64,000 bases of DNA from positions 930,001 through 994,000 of the forward strand of contig JAUZTG010000003.1 of the NCBI GenBank assembly GCA_030734395.1. Reading direction: 5' to 3'. Under the pieces are notes generated by a model. That model saw nothing but the letters and a program-made list of their open reading frames with translations. It was not told where the DNA came from and did no database searches. The first letter of the stretch is position 1. Each line of letters opens with the position of its first letter. Origin of the DNA: Sarocladium kiliense. Taxonomy: Eukaryota > Ascomycota > Sordariomycetes > Hypocreales > Sarocladiaceae. Of this stretch, positions 44,503 through 55,745 are shown piece by piece. Position numbers and translations under genes: made by a program.

Positions 44503-44844
44503 CTTGACTGTTTCCGTGCGGTAAGGCTGGGAGTCGTTGTCAAGTTTGTTGTTGGTTTGGGGTTGATAGTACAATCAGAAAGTTCGTGGAGTTTTCGCAC
44601 TTTAGGACGTCTGGATGAAAAGTGGAACCACCTACCCATCCCACCTGCCCTTAGGGCAACTCACCCTACGATGAGTCACGTGTATGACCCGCTTTGTCGC
44701 TTACAGATCAAATTGCTTTCAAATCCACACTGGGCGGCCCAAAGTGTAGAGGATCTCGGGATTTCTTCTGTTCGGAGACCTCTTCCCCTCGACACCATCA
44801 CCAACAACACCACTTAACGAGACGACAACAGCAAATCCGTCAAG
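44503..44844. promoter_or_regulatory. Shared divergent promoter of RPL30 and RPL10
   Basis: 342 bp between the two ATGs serve two ribosomal-protein genes. It contains CAACTCACCCTACGA (about 44658-44672) followed by GAGTCACGTG (about 44673-44682), that is, an ACCCTA-type box next to a CACGTG palindrome. These are candidate ribosomal-protein-gene elements by analogy with other ascomycetes. On each side, pyrimidine-rich or CAA-rich leader sequence precedes the ATG. Confidence 0.55.
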
Positions 44845-45765
44845 ATGGCTCGCCGTCCCGCCCGTTGCTACCGTTACTGCAAGAACAAGGTGAGCCACGA
44901 AATTCGAGGGATATGAGGGTATTCTGCGCAGAGGTCTTGGAAGGTCTGGGAATGGGAGCAAGGATTGTGGCAAACGTCATCAGTGTTGCTCGACGATGGG
45001 ACCGCAAGACCTCTGACAGCTGAACCTCATACCTCATGTCACGATGATGAGCGACAGCTAACACCTTTCTTAGCCGTACCCCAAGTCGCGCTTCAACCGT
45101 GGTGTACCCGACCCCAAGATTCGCATCTTCGATCTCGGTCGCAAGCGTGCCAACGTCGACGACTTCCCTCTCTGCATTCACCTCGTCTCCAACGAGTATG
45201 AGCAGCTGAGCTCCGAGGCCCTTGAGGCCGCCCGTATTTGCTGCAACAAGTACATGGTCAAGAACAGCGGCAAGGAGGGTTTCCACCTGCGCGTCCGCGC
45301 TCACCCCTTCCACGTCGTCCGTATCAACAAGATGTTGTCGTGCGCTGGTGCCGATAGACTGCAGACCGGTATGCGTGGTGCCTGGGGCAAGCCGAACGGC
45401 ACTGTCGCCCGTGTCAACATCGGCCAGATTCTGATGTCCCTCCGCACCCGTGACTCCAGTAAGTTTTGCCTCATCATTTGCATAACGTTATGTCATATGG
45501 ACCGAGCGCTGACAAATCCACCTTTTCAGACCGTCACCTCGCTCTCGAGGCTCTCCGCCGCTCTCAGTACAAGTTCCCCGGTCGCCAAAAGATCATCGTT
45601 TCCAAGAACTGGGGCTTCACTCCCCTCCGTCGTGAGGAGTACCTCGAGAAGAAGGCTGCCGGCCGCGTCAAGGTCGATGGTGCCTACGTCCAGTTCCTCA
45701 GCAACCACGGTCCTCTGGAGTACAACATGAAGCGCTTCCCCGAGGCTTTCAAGCAGGAGGCGTAA
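44845..45765 (+). CDS. RPL10: 60S ribosomal protein L10 (uL16)
   Basis: Three exons: 44845-44889, 45074-45458 and 45530-45765; 221 aa, identical in length to yeast Rpl10. Introns of 184 and 71 nt. It begins MARRPARCYRYCKNK/PYPKSRFNRGVPDPKIRI and contains the family landmarks DDFPLCIHLVSNEYEQLSSEALEAARI, CCNKYMVKNSGK, FHLRVRAHPFHVVRINKMLSCAGADRLQTGMRGAWGKP (the P-site loop that senses subunit maturation) and the C-terminal GRQKIIVSKNWGFT. Strong codon bias. It joins the 60S subunit late, in the cytoplasm. Confidence 0.97.
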
Positions 45766-48050
45766 GTGTGTTGTATGACGGCAAAGAGGATGAGAGATGG
45801 CATACTGGAATTGTGTTTTTTTTCAAAGAAACGGCGTACGTGGCATGTCAGATAGGACCTCTCTAGCTGGAGAGAGCTTGCTCATTCAATGAAGCACCTT
45901 GCGACTAGCACTTTCATCGTTTACTGTCGAGTGATGTTGTAATCTGCACACATGGTAGTTGTGTACTATGTCAAAGTTCCCAAGCACGCCAATACAAAAC
46001 CATACTTTGCAATCAGCGCCTAGATGAGAAACGAACGCTACTGCTTGTGACCTGCAGCGGGAACAAGCCACTGAGACCATCTTCCCGCGCCATGCATCAT
46101 CGGGAACGGTCTCTGAACTCCAAAGAACACCTGCCCGAGCCACATGACTCGTCCTTAGTCGCAGATTCGCCGCGGGATGCTGAATGTGGTCATCCCTCAG
46201 CGCCTCAGCGCATTGCCCACCAAGACAATGTACCAGAATGACAGTATTCAGCCGCGGATGTCATCAATACGATATCATGTTAGCAAGACGAACACACCCG
46301 ACAACGTGAGTGCTTAGCGAGATAGACATGCCACTGCTCAGAGGATTGATCCGCGGCATGCATATGGTCCGGATGGCAGCGCTTCGCAACAGGACTCTGT
46401 GGCACAGCACGATCGTCAATAGTGAGTACGGGAAAGCAACCCATTGGTACCTGTGTGATATGCTATCTTGCCCTCTGTTGCCCTCGACTCAGCCACTCTA
46501 CTACCGCCTCTCCTTGAGCTATCCTTCCACTATTGTACAAGGTATCTACCCCTTACTCGCCTTCAGACATCTTCTTAGCTTTAGCCTGTAGACATGACTG
46601 GAGTACTGCGGTGTTGGATGCTGTGTGGCATCACTTCGTTCGTTCGTACCTTGCAAGTGCGCCATCAGCGCTAACAAGACGCAAGGCAAGATCTGAGTAC
46701 ACCTCAGCCGACTACTTGGCATCGCTTGCTTTCCCACCTCTCGAAATCGGACCGGGCCACCCGGAATAGCGCATATGTTTCGCTGGCGGATCTGCAGGTC
46801 TCTGACGAGTGCTGACTGTGCTCGGCGATGCTTGCGCGCAAAGCAACCCAGGAAAGTTGCGAGTCAACGGTCCGATGTAAGAAATCCGTCGGTTTGGACT
46901 CTTACGAGCTTATTTGTTGCTCCATTTCGCGCCATGTCAAGCGATACTTTCAGCTTGTCAGATGGATGACGACCTATGATGAGTAGTAGGTAGGCAATAG
47001 GCGATGGCTGTTTGCGTCCCACAATAGCGTACGAAATGGACTCTGCAGATCAAGTGCCAGCACTTGAAGTCGCACCCAACAGCATTTTTGGCACCTTTGG
47101 TTAGCACATTTCAGGCCATCAAAGTACTTGCCTCTTCTGCGTTGGCGCTGCCTTGCCTACTAAGGTGATGTCGTGGTTCCCATCAAATCCGTCTGATCCA
47201 GGCTCACTTCGACCACTGCAAGCCACATATAGTGCGAGGAGCAGGCTTCAGGCTGCGCTGTACACACCAGTCACCACCATCCGTCATCCTCTCCTTCGTT
47301 TCACATATTTATTGCGATCCCAGCACCTCGTGATCGCTTGTTGGGGATACCTGCACTTGGGTGACCACCTCTGGCACAGTCTTTCTGTCTCAGCAGCGCC
47401 ATAAGTTGGCTGTCTGGCCCCCTCCCGTCGATCGCTCCCCTCACATCCACTACAGCAGACCACCGCCAGTGACCGCCCTCCCCCTCCCCTTCATCACTCA
47501 CCCAACGAGTCCAACAGCCACCCATCCGGATACCCACCCCTGCGCCGTCTGTCGGAGCGAAACATCCCATCCCGTCAGATCTGGGTAACGCGCTGCAAAA
47601 GGGAAACTTGGTTTATTTGCTCGTTCCGTCACGCCGCATTTTGACACTTGGACTCGACATCTCGCTCCTCTCCCTCGACGTTCTCGCTTCACCTTGTTAG
47701 GCCCCTACCTTCGACTCCCGCGCTGATTCCGTTCACCCGTCTGCTCGTCCTTAGCGGCTGGTCACCCTCCTGATCTCCCGCGACCCGCTGTTCAGGTCGA
47801 AACAAGGCAAAGACACAGCGTCTCGAGTCGATTAGTCGCTCTCGTCGCCCCACACGGCGTGCATCCTCCTATCCACCTCGCCTGTCTCGACTCCGCGATC
47901 AGATAACAGCGTCATATCCACCAGCTGTCCTCGTGCCCTCTTATCACCCCTTCTCTTGTAGCCTCATCGAACATATCATTCGGGCTTTTCAGAGACTGCA
48001 CGCCCGAAAAGACGCTTCGCAGGTGATTCCTGCATCCAGAGCCATCAAAC
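45766..48050. other. 2.3-kb region between RPL10 and the unknown gene
   Basis: The left part is the RPL10 3' region; 45.9-47.2 kb holds no recognisable feature. From about 47400 to the ATG at 48051 the plus strand is C/T rich, in line with a long promoter and leader of the next gene. Confidence 0.5.
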
Positions 48051-49757
48051 ATGGCCTTTCACCAACCCACGCGGCAGGCTATGCAGCGAGTCGTCAGGCC
48101 GGCGACTGAAGACCGCCAAGTACCCAGTCTACAGTCGCCTGCCGCTCAGGAGCAGCAGCCCAACGAGTCGCAGACATGGGTGCTGTTCTCACCTGCCACT
48201 GATATCACAACGACATCATACCTTGCTGAGACTGAAGATACGCCCGGACGATCATTACAGAGCGACATCGGCAGCTTACACACGCTCGCAAGGTCGGATC
48301 GGCACGTGGACCCTGTTCAACCATATCATTCATCAGCTATCGACGATTATGCCTCTGTCGAGGAAGATGGTGAACTTGACAGCTTAGACAGCCACCTACC
48401 TGAGTTCCGATCATTACCCGGCGTCCCGTCCCAGTCGCACCAGACCGCTGAGGGCGCGCAGGCCGTCTTTCCCTCTCACGATGGCCTCGGGTCATTCCGA
48501 CTAGACAATCCTGTCATTGGTGCCGAAGCTCAGGATCACCTCTATCAATTCGAAAAGTTCAACCCCAGGCGGACTCGCAAGAGGCGGGAGAGTCTGGATC
48601 GCCTCCAACCAGAGCTGGGTCTCGAGGAGGCCCAAGAGTACGAGAAGCGCCGGCGGATTGAGGATTGGAGGCTAGATCATAGCAGGTATATGCTCGAGGA
48701 GATCCAGAGGGAGACACGTCGAAGGCGGCGATCACAAGCATCAACGCGGCGACGGACGACAGTTGCTTCGGCCCCAACAGGGGAGCAAGCAATTCGCGAT
48801 GACTCGGATAACATGACTTGGCATGACGAGGAGGCGACTACCGAGGATGAGCCTTGTGGAGGGTTTCTTTCGCAGATCACACGGACTTTCATCAAGGATA
48901 TCCTTGGGTTGGACGACCGTATGCTCTCCATACTTACCGGAGAAACAACGGTGGACATGGAGGACGACCTTTCGTCAACGCCAAAGGCGTCCCAAATGGC
49001 CCCAGCACCGCAGGCCAGCGACAATGAAGCCGACTCATGGCAAGTGCAGATGCTGGAGAGAGTATCTCATGAGCTTGGCTTGCTCGTCAATCATTTCTCC
49101 CACCATCCAGGAGCGTTTTCGGCATATGCACGCATGCAACATATGCCACTTCCATATGGTGGACTACCAGTAATCCCCGAGTCGAGCAGCCTGGTGGGCG
49201 ATGTAACTAGTGGGTCATCAGGGCCATCGCAGCCTTCTTTCCCGGAGTTCCTACCCACTGTGCCACAGGCTTCATCACGCCCAATCGACATTCCCAGTAA
49301 GACGGAACCCTCGGTTGCCGATGACGCAAACAGGAGCAACACTTTCACCAAGGAAGAATGGGAACAGGACCTGGATATCAAGGTCGTCTTCCGCTACCTT
49401 CGCTCACGGTTCACCTCCCGTGGTACTGGCAGTGGCACTGGTCCTAGTGGCTCAGCAAACTACATGGCATCATTGAGTGCTCAAGAGCTTGCAGCCAAGG
49501 CTGCAAGAGTGAGGCAGCATCATCCACTCATCTCGCGAGGCGCGCGGACCGCGGAACGAAGGAGCTTCATGCGGCCAAGTAGCCCAATCGTGCTCCGGCA
49601 TCACCACCAGAGTAGCTGCGCCAGTCAAAGCACGAGGCGGTCTGCGAGAAGGAGCAGCGTATCTTCATCGCGACACTATTGGGATCTTGGGGGTTCGTTG
49701 GGCACCGGCTCGATGGTAGCGTCGAATGGACCAATGGGGAGTTGGGGTGAGGTCTGA
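48051..49757 (+). CDS. Conserved fungal protein of unknown function
   Basis: Single frame of 568 aa with no signal peptide or membrane segment. It is rich in Ser, Gln, Arg and Asp. Recognisable parts: SQTWVLFSPATD near residue 40 and an acidic VEEDGELDSLDSHLPEFRS at about 105. A basic helical block about 170-235 (NPRRTRKRRESLDRL ... RRRIEDWRLDHSRYMLEEIQRETRRRRRS) could be a nuclear-localisation region. A hydrophobic helix pair about 275-300 (GGFLSQITRTFIKDILGLDDRMLSILTGE) and a basic Ser/Arg C-terminus follow. I recall hypothetical mould proteins with the same WVLFSP, DELDSLD and FIKDILG elements but no function for them. A nuclear or chromatin role would be a guess. Confidence 0.75.
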   Translation: MAFHQPTRQAMQRVVRPATEDRQVPSLQSPAAQEQQPNESQTWVLFSPATDITTTSYLAETEDTPGRSLQSDIGSLHTLARSDRHVDPVQPYHSSAIDDYASVEEDGELDSLDSHLPEFRSLPGVPSQSHQTAEGAQAVFPSHDGLGSFRLDNPVIGAEAQDHLYQFEKFNPRRTRKRRESLDRLQPELGLEEAQEYEKRRRIEDWRLDHSRYMLEEIQRETRRRRRSQASTRRRTTVASAPTGEQAIRDDSDNMTWHDEEATTEDEPCGGFLSQITRTFIKDILGLDDRMLSILTGETTVDMEDDLSSTPKASQMAPAPQASDNEADSWQVQMLERVSHELGLLVNHFSHHPGAFSAYARMQHMPLPYGGLPVIPESSSLVGDVTSGSSGPSQPSFPEFLPTVPQASSRPIDIPSKTEPSVADDANRSNTFTKEEWEQDLDIKVVFRYLRSRFTSRGTGSGTGPSGSANYMASLSAQELAAKAARVRQHHPLISRGARTAERRSFMRPSSPIVLRHHHQSSCASQSTRRSARRSSVSSSRHYWDLGGSLGTGSMVASNGPMGSWGEV

Positions 49758-51340
49758 AGTGGTCGAAAGAGCTGGCATTGTAATACTACATACGGGACAA
49801 AGGCTTCATAGGAGTAATGAGGATCTATCGGGGCATCTTAATCAGCAGTTGGGTTGATCTTCTCTGTGATAGAGAGGGGTGGATGTAGAAGAGGAGGGGC
49901 GTTATACTGCAACGGCATCATCATCGACGCATCTCATAAATTCACAAAGCGATACCATTCTGACACACCTCGACAGGGGCTTCCTGAACGTGACTGTAAC
50001 AAGATGCATCTCAAGTCCAGTGACGAGAGCACGCGTCTCCTCGCCTCGCCTCACGCCGTGAGGTTCCAAATCAAGCACTATGGAGCTAGACGTGCGACTT
50101 TTGCACCACCCCGGTGTTGCAAATGTGTGACAAGCGCTGTCCTTGCGTAACTACGTCTACGCAATCACTCGCAGCCTAGGAAGACGAAAAGCCACGCAGC
50201 AACGTAGACAAATCACCGGCCTCGTCAGCCTCGTCGTAGCAAAGGGGGCGTGAAGACGGAAAAAAAGTTCACGGTCCTGAATCCTGGGCTTGACCCCACC
50301 TCCCCAAGTTTGACATTCTCGCAGAACACCACCCTAGCCTGCCCGGAAACGGAGAGGAAGCCTATTGGTTGATGGTTTTGACCCTGAATAGGAGGGAAAA
50401 GAAGGTTCTTTTTTGTTGTTGAAGGGGTGGGTGTTGGTTGATGTTGCTTACTGAAGTCCCGAGGAGAAGGAGGAGGAGGAGGAGGAGGAGGGGTGTGGAC
50501 GTGGAGCGCGTAAAGTGGTTTGGTTGGGGGGTGAGGTGGCGCCGCTTTAAGGATGGCAGCCACATGGGCGTGTAAGTCGATGCTCAGCGACTCGCTGTGA
50601 TATAACTGCAATTGACCATTTGTCTAGGTATAGTCTAGTCAGCGGTGAAGTTGTATAAGCCGTCAACTGAAGAAGGTCCATGCTCCTAGCTTGCGATGTT
50701 TAGTAACAACGTAACTTCAGCTTTGGGCCTGTCGCCCATGGTCCACTGATATCCAGTCCATTTGATGAGCTAAGGGATGTTGCTACTCACGAGTCTGGAT
50801 ATGCCTCTCAGGGATATGGAACTGCCGATCATGGCTTGCAGCGGTGCATGATTCTCAATCGATCGGCTAGAAGCATCTGACCTTGTATTTGCCTCCACGA
50901 TGGACAATTACTAGGTCCAAGTATACAGGGATAGATGGACGGCCAATGTGCTATGTTGGACTACGTCCGTTTTTGGCCACCGCTCGCATCATTCATGTAA
51001 CGATCCAAGAAGAGCAAAGTTAAACGTGCCGAGCAAGCGGGGAAAGGATTGCCGAGACGAGCCTTATCGGATTGCTTATATCGTCGTCGATTGATGCCAT
51101 GACCCATCGTGCTTCATAGAGTGGATTTGTTTGCTTCTGCATTGGGGCGGAGAACGTTACATTGTGCAGCACAGTCAAAAAGCGTATTTTGTCTGCAACA
51201 ACGGACGTTGACCGATGAATAGCTTGAAGACGATAAGAATTCACGGATTCGAGGTATAAGTTGCCTGGCAATGGCGGATGTTCTAATAGATCTATAACTG
51301 CCCTCCAGCAGCTACCATCTAGCATCCGCATTGGCCCATC
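49758..51340. promoter_or_regulatory. 1.6-kb region upstream of the GH29 gene
   Basis: Contains the 3' region of the unknown gene, a GGA microsatellite and the GH29 promoter. No gene was found; the minus-strand frame at 50225-50611 is low-complexity (Pro/Thr) because of the microsatellite. Confidence 0.5.
50459..50491. repeat. Imperfect GGA/GAG trinucleotide microsatellite
   Basis: A run of GGA units (CGAGGAGAAGGAGGAGGAGG and further) with one GAA interruption. Confidence 0.85.
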
Positions 51341-53799
51341 ATGCAATCACTGGGAATTGTGTTGGCCAGCGCCAGCCTCTTGATTAATGGAGTAACTGCA
51401 TTGGATGGTTGTGGGAGTAAGGCAGTGAAACTGGACCTGAGCCCATATTATAACAACAAAGCCTTTGGCCAATTCCCTGGCGAGGCAGCCTTTGACCATC
51501 TGGGCCAATCCTACAAGGACCCAAAGTTCCACGACCATACTTACACCTCTCATCTCACAGGAACTGCGTATAACTTACCAGGTTACACTGGTCCCGACCT
51601 TCCGGACAACATCATCTGCGACGGCCAAGTCATCCCTGTGCCTGAAGGAGACTTCTTCTCTCTATCGTTCCTCGCAGTGAATGATCGCGAACTTGCCACT
51701 GTCAGCGAGAACGTCACTTTGACATACGCAGACAACAGCACCCAGCTTTACGAGCTGCGGACTTTGGCGTGGTTCAACACTCTGACTATCAACCGTGGAG
51801 AGGTCATCTTCCCGGGACGTTGGACAGCTGACGGCGTTGACTGGAACACTACCCATATCTTTGAGCGCACTGCCAGCCTGGCGTCGGACAAAGGGCTCAA
51901 GTCAATCACTCTGCCCAATACGACTAATTCCACCGAGGGACGACTACACATCTTTTCGATCAGTCTCTTCTCCGGCTCTGCACTCAGTGTTCAGGGCGTG
52001 CGGCCTACGCAGAAGTGGACTGATCACAACACTCAAATTGTGGAGGTAACGGTCAACAATGCTGGCTCAGAATGTTTCACGGGTAGTGGCTTGAGCGTGA
52101 CACTCGAAGGCGAGGGGTGTAACACCGTGCAGCCAGGTATAGTGAAGCGACTTTGTCCTGGGGAGCAGAAGATCGTTCAGGTGGGCGTTCGTGGCTCTAG
52201 CAACGGATCTGCGGATGTCCTTGTGAACATCGATGATGGGAAGCGTCAGAGGTCGAAGCTTTTCGGTGATGTCGAGATTGGATTCCTGGAATGGACGTCT
52301 GATCTAGACGTCATCGCTAAGCATGAGGCTCCAGACTGGTTCGACGAATCTAAGTTCGGCATCTTCCTTCATTGGGGACCATACGCTGTGACAGGCTGGG
52401 GCAACTCAAGTCCGTATGAGAGTTACAGCGAGTGGTTTTGGTTCTATTCAATGCTAGGTGAGTGATCCAAGATCTGAATGAGTTCACAGGCGAAGTCCTG
52501 CGATAACATTCCTCTGAGATCGCCAACTGATGTGGACCAGATCCGAAGAACGACAAGTCTAACTTCCAAGGCTACCGTCTGGACACATTTGGTCCCGAAT
52601 GGAACTACGACGACACGTTTCCTGAGTTCACTGCGGAAAGATACGATCCGAAGGAGTGGCTGGACTTGATTAGCGATGCTGGTGCCAAGTACTTTGTAAT
52701 CACGACAAAACATCACGATGGCTTCGCCTTATTTGATACCGGGGACTCCAGTAATCGCTCAGCCATCCACTACGGACCTAAGCGAGATCTGCTTGGAGAG
52801 CTCTTCGATGCTGCTGAGACCTACTATCCTGACATGAAGCGCGGAACCTACTTCTCTCTCCCTGAATGGTATAACCCTGATTGGAAGCCGTACGGTCACG
52901 ATCATCTCAACAAAACCGAGATACCCAACACCAGCGCTTTTCCTGGAGGATTAGCAACGAATCCGTTCACTGGCGAGAAGGAGCCTTATACTGGCTGGAT
53001 CCCAGCAGACGACTTTATCACTGACACGATGGTGCCTCAGATGAAGATTCTCGCGTACCAGTACAAGACAGACATCATGTGGTGCGACTGCGGAGTTGCC
53101 AACGGAACAGCTGAGTTTGTGGCCGACTGGTGGAATGAGGCTCGCAATGATAATCGCCAGGTCTCACTCAACAGCCGGTGTGGCATCGCAGAGGGTGACT
53201 TTGATACTCCCGAGTACCAGACCTTCGCCTCTCCCCAGGCGCACAAGTGGGAGAGCAACCGTGGGATGGATCCTTACAGCTACGGCTTCAATCGTGCAAC
53301 CCAGGATTGGGAGTATATGAACGCATCTACAATCGTGTACTCCCTTGTGGATATGATATCGAAGAATGGCAACTTCTTGCTGAACATCGGTCCTCGATCT
53401 GACGGCACGATCATCCAGCAGGCAGCAGATAATCTGAGGGAAGCTGGTCGATGGATCCAGCGTCATGATGAAGCTATTTACAACACGACGTACTGGTTCC
53501 CAATGAGCCAGATTACGCACGAGGGTGCTCCGGATGTGCGATTCACACATGGCCCGGAAGCGCACTACACGTTCTTCCTTGAGGCACCTCAGCCTGTGGA
53601 TGGTAAGGTCACCGTCCCCGCCCCCGTACCTGCAGTACCAGGCGATGTGGTGAGCCTTTTGGGCGTGAAGGGTGGCGAGTCCCTTGATTTTGAGATCGTT
53701 GGTGAGGGGAGCGGCAAGTCAATTGTGATCAGTGTGTCGGAGGATCTGATTCAACAGGAGGAGTTATGTTGGGTCTTCAAGATCCAATACGTCGCTTGA
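51341..53799 (+). CDS. Secreted alpha-L-fucosidase, GH29
   Basis: Two exons: 51341-52457 and 52541-53799 with an 83-nt intron; 791 aa. A signal peptide (MQSLGIVLASASLLINGVTA) and many NxS/T sites indicate an extracellular glycoprotein. The GH29 catalytic barrel starts only at about residue 332 (APDWFDESKFGIFLHWGPYAVTGWG). It continues with AERYDPKEWLDLISDAGAKY, VITTKHHDGFALFDT (substrate-binding His-His), KRGTYFSLPEWYNP and YKTDIMWCDCG, where Asp at about 555 is in the nucleophile position, and then FLLNIGPRSDGTI. The C-terminal 120 residues are a beta-rich domain. The N-terminal 310 residues are an extra beta-rich module with the motif FPGRWTADGVDWNTTHIFE, absent from plain GH29 enzymes. It hydrolyses alpha-linked L-fucose from glycans such as xyloglucan or animal glycans; substrate not predictable. 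First gene of the putative catabolic cluster. Confidence 0.88.
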
Positions 53800-54345
53800 T
53801 CACATCGGAGACCTTGAAGCCATAGGAGAGTTTCTGTGATAAAAGCCATGAATAGAAACACCACACACTTCTACAATAAATGCTGGCGAGATGGTGCGCG
53901 CCCAAGGAAATCTTCGGGATACATGGATCGTCGTGCTTCGGGTGCTGGGCTCATCAAACCTCGTTACAATAAGCTATGGCCCACTTCAGAGCGCCATGCT
54001 ACCTGCATCGGCTCGCTCTTTTCGACCCATCTTGATGGCGTGTGTGTACCTTAGCTCAGTCGGAGATCTACAGCGCCATGTTGAGCCTCTCGGAAGATCA
54101 TTAACATGCACCCAGGTGGTGTCCACTCTATAAAGGCCACGGCGACTTATAGCTTGCCCGCGGCCATTGATCATTCTCAGAACAATTTTCGCATATACTC
54201 AATTAATGATCTTCAGCATTTCCAAATTCTGGGGAAACAGTCAGAGACACAAAAAGTCGACCCACCCGTATTGTCTTTCTAGGCCGCTCAAATTCTACGG
54301 TGCTACAGTTCACAAGACGTAGCCTACATCCTCAGCACATCAATC
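53800..54345. promoter_or_regulatory. Promoter region of the class II aldolase gene
   Basis: 546 bp between two plus-strand genes. A TATAAA at 54129-54134 lies 217 bp before the ATG and may be the core promoter. Confidence 0.45.
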
Positions 54346-55257
54346 ATGGCGGCAGGTAAAAGCCCCCAGAGCAATCTCAGCGCGGATGCAGCTGAAAAGC
54401 TGAAGAACAACCGTGCTCGGGCCATTATCGACAATGCGGCAGCAGGCGGCTACGGTGTTGCCGCAGTCTGCTGCTACACCCTCGAGGCTGTCATCGCCAC
54501 CGTCCGTGCCGCAGAAGCCAGGAAATCACCAGTTCTGATCCAGTTGTTTCCATGGGCTATAGAGTACGCCGATGGGTTGCTTCTTCATGCAGCTGCAGAG
54601 GCTGCAGACAAGGCATCGGTCCCCGTCGGTGTTCATATGGATCACGCGCAGGATCCTGACATGATCCGACGAGCTGCTGATCTGGGAGGATTCGATGGAA
54701 TTATGGTCGATATGAGCCATTACGAAAAAGAAGAGAACCTCCGCCTCACGAAGGAGCTTGTGCAGTACTGCAATGAGCGTGGTATTCTCACAGAGGCAGA
54801 GCCTGGTCGTATCAATGGCGGCGAGGACGGAGTCGCGGACACAGGAGACATGGAGGAGGTTCTCACCAGCCCCGAGCAGGCCCAAGATTTTGTAGACTGC
54901 GGGATCGACTGGCTTGCACCCGCCTTCGGCAACGTGCACGGAAACTACGGACCCAAGGGGCCGCAACTGGACTTCGATCGCCTCGAGAGAGTACGCAAGG
55001 CTGTTGGGGGCCAAGTACGCCTCGTTCTTCACGGTGCACACGAGGATCACTTCAATGAGGAACTTTTGAGGAAGTGTATCTCATTCGGCATGGCCAAGTT
55101 CAATGTCAATGGGCATATCGCGACGGTGTTTACGCAGAAGCAACAGGAGTTGAGTGGCAAGGTGCCGTTGACGACGGTTGTGGAGGAGCAGACCAATGGG
55201 ATGCAGAAGGTGCTCGAGGATGTTATGGATTGGCTGATGTCTTCTGGCAAGGCGTAG
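54346..55257 (+). CDS. Class II ketose-bisphosphate-type aldolase, stand-alone
   Basis: Intronless, 303 aa. Zinc-dependent class II aldolases cleave ketose (bis)phosphates to dihydroxyacetone phosphate plus an aldehyde. Visible: GGYGVAAVCCYTLEAVIATVRAAEA and SPVLIQLFPW in the first strands; VGVHMDHAQD with catalytic Asp 99 and zinc ligand His 100; GIMVDMSHYEKEENL; LTEAEPGRINGGEDGV with the conserved Glu; FGNVHGNYGPKGP (zinc His 198); and LVLHGAHE (zinc His 229). The set of metal ligands is complete, so it should be active. It is closer to the GatY/tagatose-type group, and to the aldolase domain that many moulds carry fused to a LtnD/OtnK-type protein, than to glycolytic Fba1, which is longer. 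Sugar unknown. It lies between the fucosidase and the hydroxyacid dehydrogenase, all on the same strand. Confidence 0.88.
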   Translation: MAAGKSPQSNLSADAAEKLKNNRARAIIDNAAAGGYGVAAVCCYTLEAVIATVRAAEARKSPVLIQLFPWAIEYADGLLLHAAAEAADKASVPVGVHMDHAQDPDMIRRAADLGGFDGIMVDMSHYEKEENLRLTKELVQYCNERGILTEAEPGRINGGEDGVADTGDMEEVLTSPEQAQDFVDCGIDWLAPAFGNVHGNYGPKGPQLDFDRLERVRKAVGGQVRLVLHGAHEDHFNEELLRKCISFGMAKFNVNGHIATVFTQKQQELSGKVPLTTVVEEQTNGMQKVLEDVMDWLMSSGKA

Positions 55258-55745
55258 TAGCATAAATTGAAGAAGAAGAATTGTCACATGGATCCGTCAT
55301 CAGAGCTATCAGCCCTAGTAAGACGGTGTGGTGCTTCGTGCGTAGCGATGTTAGACCGTCTGCCGCATCACTTTAGAGAACGGAGATGGAGACTTTGCCC
55401 ATGAGCGATTAATCCATTACGACCAAGGCCGCAATTCCCCCTGCTCTCAATGGTCTCATGTGCCCAAATCTCGCCGGCTGGTGCGGGACCGCAGACGGCG
55501 GGTTAATGACATCCCGCCATCTCGGGACAGCCACCGGGAAGCCCCATCAGGACAAGATCCGGTCTTGAGAGCCGACGTACAGCTCCAGAGCATAGGCGTA
55601 GGCTATTACATTCAAGCTAGTCTGGGATATGAGAACTCTCGATATTGTCATTTGGTGTACTCATGGGGCGAGAGCACTTGTCAACACACATCTTGCAAGA
55701 TCCGGAGCTTAGACCCCCTTCACGGACGACTGCTATACAGAAAAT
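55258..55745. promoter_or_regulatory. Promoter region of the 2-hydroxyacid dehydrogenase gene
   Basis: 488 bp. It holds several CGG/CCG triplets (for example around 55472-55530, GCCGGCTGG and GCAGACGGCGG) that could serve as Zn2Cys6 half-sites; suggestive only. Confidence 0.35.

Noticed and set aside
50225..50611. 128-aa minus-strand frame over the GGA microsatellite
   Set aside because: Pro/Thr low-complexity product of the repeat; no signal peptide or partner exon.
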